Below are positions 5,358 through 7,535 of a DNA stretch of 7,535 nt, one piece after another. Both the position numbers and the translations under genes were made by a program. Each line of letters opens with the position of its first letter. Positions within the stretch are counted from its first letter, which is position 1. This DNA comes from DASXYU01 sp036502295 (GTDB taxonomy: Bacteria > Actinomycetota > Actinomycetes > Mycobacteriales > Jatrophihabitantaceae). The stretch covers positions 1 through 7,535 of the forward strand of contig DASXYU010000053.1 in NCBI GenBank assembly GCA_036502295.1. Reading direction: 5' to 3'. Below the pieces are notes generated by a model. That model searched no databases. It was not told the DNA's origin and was given only the letters and a program-made list of their open reading frames with translations.

Positions 5358-7274
5358 ATGGAAGCTGAGCTGGCCGTCGCCGCGAATCTCACCAACGCCA
5401 CGATCGGCGCGGCCCCGACCGTGCCCATCGGCGACTACGGCTTCCTCTCGGACGGCGAGTCGACTGCCCTCGTCTCCCCCGGCGGCTCCATCGACTGGAT
5501 GTGTCTGCCTCGGATGGATTCCGCCAGCGTCTTCGGCGCGATACTCGGCCGGCATGCCGGCAGCTTCCGCATCGCTCCCTCCGATGTCGCCGTCCCCTCG
5601 GACCGCCGCTACCTGCCGGGGACGAACATCCTCGAGACGAGCTGGGGCACGCCCGCCGGCTGGATCATCGTCCGCGACGTGCTGCTGATGGGGCCGTGGC
5701 GTCACGAGGACGCCCTGTCCCGCACCCAGCACCGCACTCCCACCGACTACGAGGCCGAGCACATCCTGCTGCGCACGATCCGCTGCGTGAAGGGCGAGGT
5801 GCAGACCGTCGTCGAATGCGAGCCGGTGCCCGACTACGGCCGCGAGATGCTGCGCTGGACCTACACCGATCGCGTGTACCACCAGGCGCAGGCACGCTCC
5901 TCCGTCCTCACCCAGCCGCTCACCCTGACGACCGATCTGCGGCTCGGCTTCGAAGGGGGACGCGCCAGCGCGAGGACGCTGCTCAAGGAGGGCGAGACCC
6001 GATTCGTCGCCCTCAGCTGGGGCAGCAGGCAACCGCCGACGACCTTTGACGAGGCCTACCAGCGCCTGGTCTGGACCGCTCACCACTGGCAGCACTGGCT
6101 GGCACGCGGCAAGTTCCCCGACCACCCGTGGCGTTCCTATCTGCAGCGTTCGGCGCTGACCCTGAAGGGCCTCACCTACGCCCCCACGGGGGCGATCTGC
6201 GCGGCGGCCACCACCTCGCTGCCGGAGACGCTCGGCGGCGTGCGCAACTACGACTACCGCTACACCTGGATCAGGGATGCGACCTTCGCGCTCTGGGGCC
6301 TGTACTCACTCGGCTACGACTGGGAAGCGGTCGACTTCTTCAGCTTCATCGCCGATGTCGCCGAACGCGACGAACACCAGTTGCAGATCATGTACGGCAT
6401 CGGCGGCGAGAAGGAGCTGCCGGAGTACGAACTCGATCACCTGCCCGGCTACGCCAACTCCCGTCCTGTGCGGGTCGGTAATGCCGCGGCGAGGCAGAAG
6501 CAGCACGACGTCTGGGGCGCCCTTCTCGACTCCGTCTACCTGCACAGCAAGGCGGCCGATCATCTCGACGGACGTATCTGGCCGATCCTCGCCAAGCAGG
6601 TCGAGATGGCGTTGGCGAACTGGCGCGAACCCGACGCCGGGATCTGGGAGGTGCGGGGCGACGCCCAGCATTTCACCAGCAGCAAGATCATGTGCTGGGT
6701 GGCGGCGGACCGTGGCGCCAAGCTCGCCTCCACGATGGGGATGGACGCCCAGTCGACGGAGTGGCGCAAGGCCGCCGATGAGATCAAGGACGATGTCCTC
6801 ACCCACGGAATCGATGCCCGCGGCGTCCTCACGCAGCACTACGACACCGACGCGCTCGACGCCTCGCTGTTGCTGGCGGTGCTTCTCGACTTCCTGCCGC
6901 CGGATGACCCGCGCATCGTGGCGACGGTGAACGCCGTCGCCAACGAGCTCACCGAGGACGGCCTCGTGCTGCGATACAAGGTGGAGGAGACCGACGACGG
7001 CTTCCACGGCGAGGAGGGGACGTTCACGATCTGCTCGTTCTGGCTGGTGTCGGCGCTGTGCATGATCGGCGAGCACGAGCGGGCGCGGAAACTCTGCGCG
7101 AAGCTGCTGAGCTTCGCCGGGCCGCTGGAGCTGTACGCGGAGGAGCTCGACCCCAACACCGGTCAGCACCTCGGCAATTTCCCGCAGGCTTTCACGCACT
7201 TGGCCCTTATCAGCGCGGTGATGCACGTGATCGCCGGCGAGCCGAGCGTGGAGGCGGCGCAAGACCTCGGCTGA
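5358..7274 (+). CDS. GH15 trehalase (mycobacterial Rv2402-like)
   Basis: This 638-aa enzyme very probably hydrolyses alpha,alpha-trehalose to two glucose molecules in the cytoplasm. The N-terminal beta-sandwich part opens with PIGDYGFLSDGESTALVSPG and has WMCLPRMDSASVFGAIL (47-63) and LETSWGTPAGWIIVRDVLL (92-110). These stretches closely follow those of mycobacterial trehalase as I remember it. From about 260 comes the (alpha/alpha)6 barrel: ETLGGVRNYDYRYTWIRDATF (290-310; E290 to F310, core RNYDYRYTWIRD), GIWEVRGDAQHFTSSKIMCW (428-447), FHGEEGTFTICSFWL (549-563), and YAEELDPNTGQHLGNFPQAF (593-612). By GH15 analogy E431 is the likely general acid and E595 or E596 the general base. No signal peptide is seen. 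The frame stays open back to 4836, but that part is antisense to EamA; ATG 5358 sits just before the conserved region and 6 nt after a -10. A broader glucan or oligosaccharide hydrolase is a less likely alternative. Confidence 0.92.
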   Translation: MEAELAVAANLTNATIGAAPTVPIGDYGFLSDGESTALVSPGGSIDWMCLPRMDSASVFGAILGRHAGSFRIAPSDVAVPSDRRYLPGTNILETSWGTPAGWIIVRDVLLMGPWRHEDALSRTQHRTPTDYEAEHILLRTIRCVKGEVQTVVECEPVPDYGREMLRWTYTDRVYHQAQARSSVLTQPLTLTTDLRLGFEGGRASARTLLKEGETRFVALSWGSRQPPTTFDEAYQRLVWTAHHWQHWLARGKFPDHPWRSYLQRSALTLKGLTYAPTGAICAAATTSLPETLGGVRNYDYRYTWIRDATFALWGLYSLGYDWEAVDFFSFIADVAERDEHQLQIMYGIGGEKELPEYELDHLPGYANSRPVRVGNAAARQKQHDVWGALLDSVYLHSKAADHLDGRIWPILAKQVEMALANWREPDAGIWEVRGDAQHFTSSKIMCWVAADRGAKLASTMGMDAQSTEWRKAADEIKDDVLTHGIDARGVLTQHYDTDALDASLLLAVLLDFLPPDDPRIVATVNAVANELTEDGLVLRYKVEETDDGFHGEEGTFTICSFWLVSALCMIGEHERARKLCAKLLSFAGPLELYAEELDPNTGQHLGNFPQAFTHLALISAVMHVIAGEPSVEAAQDLG

Positions 7275-7331
7275 GGTTCGGACGGGCGGCGAGGTAACGC
7301 TCGCATCGATGCCGGACATGTATTTGTTGTG

Positions 7332-7535
7332 GTGACCCCTTCGGTGAGCGATGCGGCAGTGGAGGTTGTGCGGCCGGCGACGATGAGTGGTTCACCAGGG
7401 TCTTCACTGAACACCGCGCCGATCTGCTGCGTTTCGCGCTGCGGCGTGTTCCGCGTGACTGGGCTGCCGACATGGTGAACGAGGTGTACCTGCGTCGATG
7501 GGGGCTGCCTGCTCTGGCGGCTGCCGCGATCGTCG
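7332..7535 (+). pseudogene. Sigma-70 (ECF-type) factor, probably frameshifted; 3' end outside window
   Basis: From 7382 one frame reads DEWFTRVFTEHRADLLRFAL and then RRVPRDWAADMVNEVYLRRW, which is a good sigma-70 region 2 (compare the usual H-R-x-x-L-L-R-F-A-x-R-R ... D-V-V-Q-E-V-F-L-R-x-W). That frame has a stop at 7295-7297 and no ATG, GTG or TTG between it and 7382. A plausible start, GTG 7332, lies in another frame (VTPSVSDAAVEVVRPAT) and would join if one base were missing or two extra near 7373-7383; its own frame stops at 7476-7478. After RRW the frame continues as GLPALAAAAIV, less like a sigma factor, so a second change may follow. ECF sigma factors direct RNA polymerase to stress or extracytoplasmic promoters. 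Alternatives are a sequencing error, or a real gene with a non-canonical start. The stretch from 7275 to 7331 contains only a weak stem (7289-7304). Confidence 0.55.

Noticed and set aside
7289..7304. GCGAG-CTCGC stem after the trehalase as a terminator
   Set aside because: The stem is only 5 bp with a 6-nt loop and no T-tract follows; such stems are frequent by chance at this GC content.
6306..7319. 337-codon open frame on the minus strand
   Set aside because: It lies antisense to the trehalase barrel. The composition is biased (Arg, His, Val, Gly), no motif is seen, and the trehalase on the other strand is unmistakable.

Overview
The window is about 65-70% GC by eye and carries tightly packed genes with G/C-ending codons. 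It has GTG starts, several genes without a Shine-Dalgarno sequence but with a -10-like hexamer just before the start codon, a DUF4192 protein, and a GH15 trehalase of the type known from mycobacteria (M. tuberculosis Rv2402). Together these point to an actinobacterium, most likely of the order Mycobacteriales (Gordonia, Tsukamurella, Rhodococcus or Mycobacterium relatives). No tRNA, rRNA, CRISPR array, insertion sequence or phage gene was seen.

Layout. Left end, minus strand: the N-terminal two thirds or so of a DUF4192 protein (1-467, running off the edge), a 133-bp spacer rich in small inverted repeats, then a conserved-looking protein of unknown function (601-1281). Middle, plus strand: a NUDIX hydrolase (1361-1831), YaaA (1861-2628), an isopenicillin-N-synthase-like Fe(II) oxygenase (2691-3662) and a VOC/glyoxalase-like protein (3716-4357), separated by 29, 62 and 53 bp. 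A minus-strand EamA/DMT transporter (4325-5305) converges on the VOC gene and overlaps its end by 33 bp. On its other side, a 52-bp spacer separates it from the divergent plus-strand trehalase (5358-7274). The right end (about 7332-7535) holds a sigma-70 region 2 coding segment that appears frameshifted from its own start, so it is probably a broken ECF-type sigma factor gene.

How the genes may fit together. NUDIX (metabolite or nucleotide clean-up), YaaA (peroxide stress, iron homeostasis), a mononuclear iron oxygenase and a VOC protein form a co-directional run with a loose damage/oxidative-stress theme. The co-orientation is visible in the sequence, but a shared function is inference. The trehalase returns trehalose to glucose, and its divergent EamA neighbour exports or imports an unknown small metabolite.

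No clearly new multi-gene system is present. The points most worth a second look are the frameshifted sigma factor, the compact divergent (probably leaderless) promoter pair at 5306-5357, the oxygenase that lacks the usual R-x-S arginine, the 15-bp tandem repeat at the 4325-4400 gene junction, and the inverted repeats in the 468-600 and 1264-1360 spacers.
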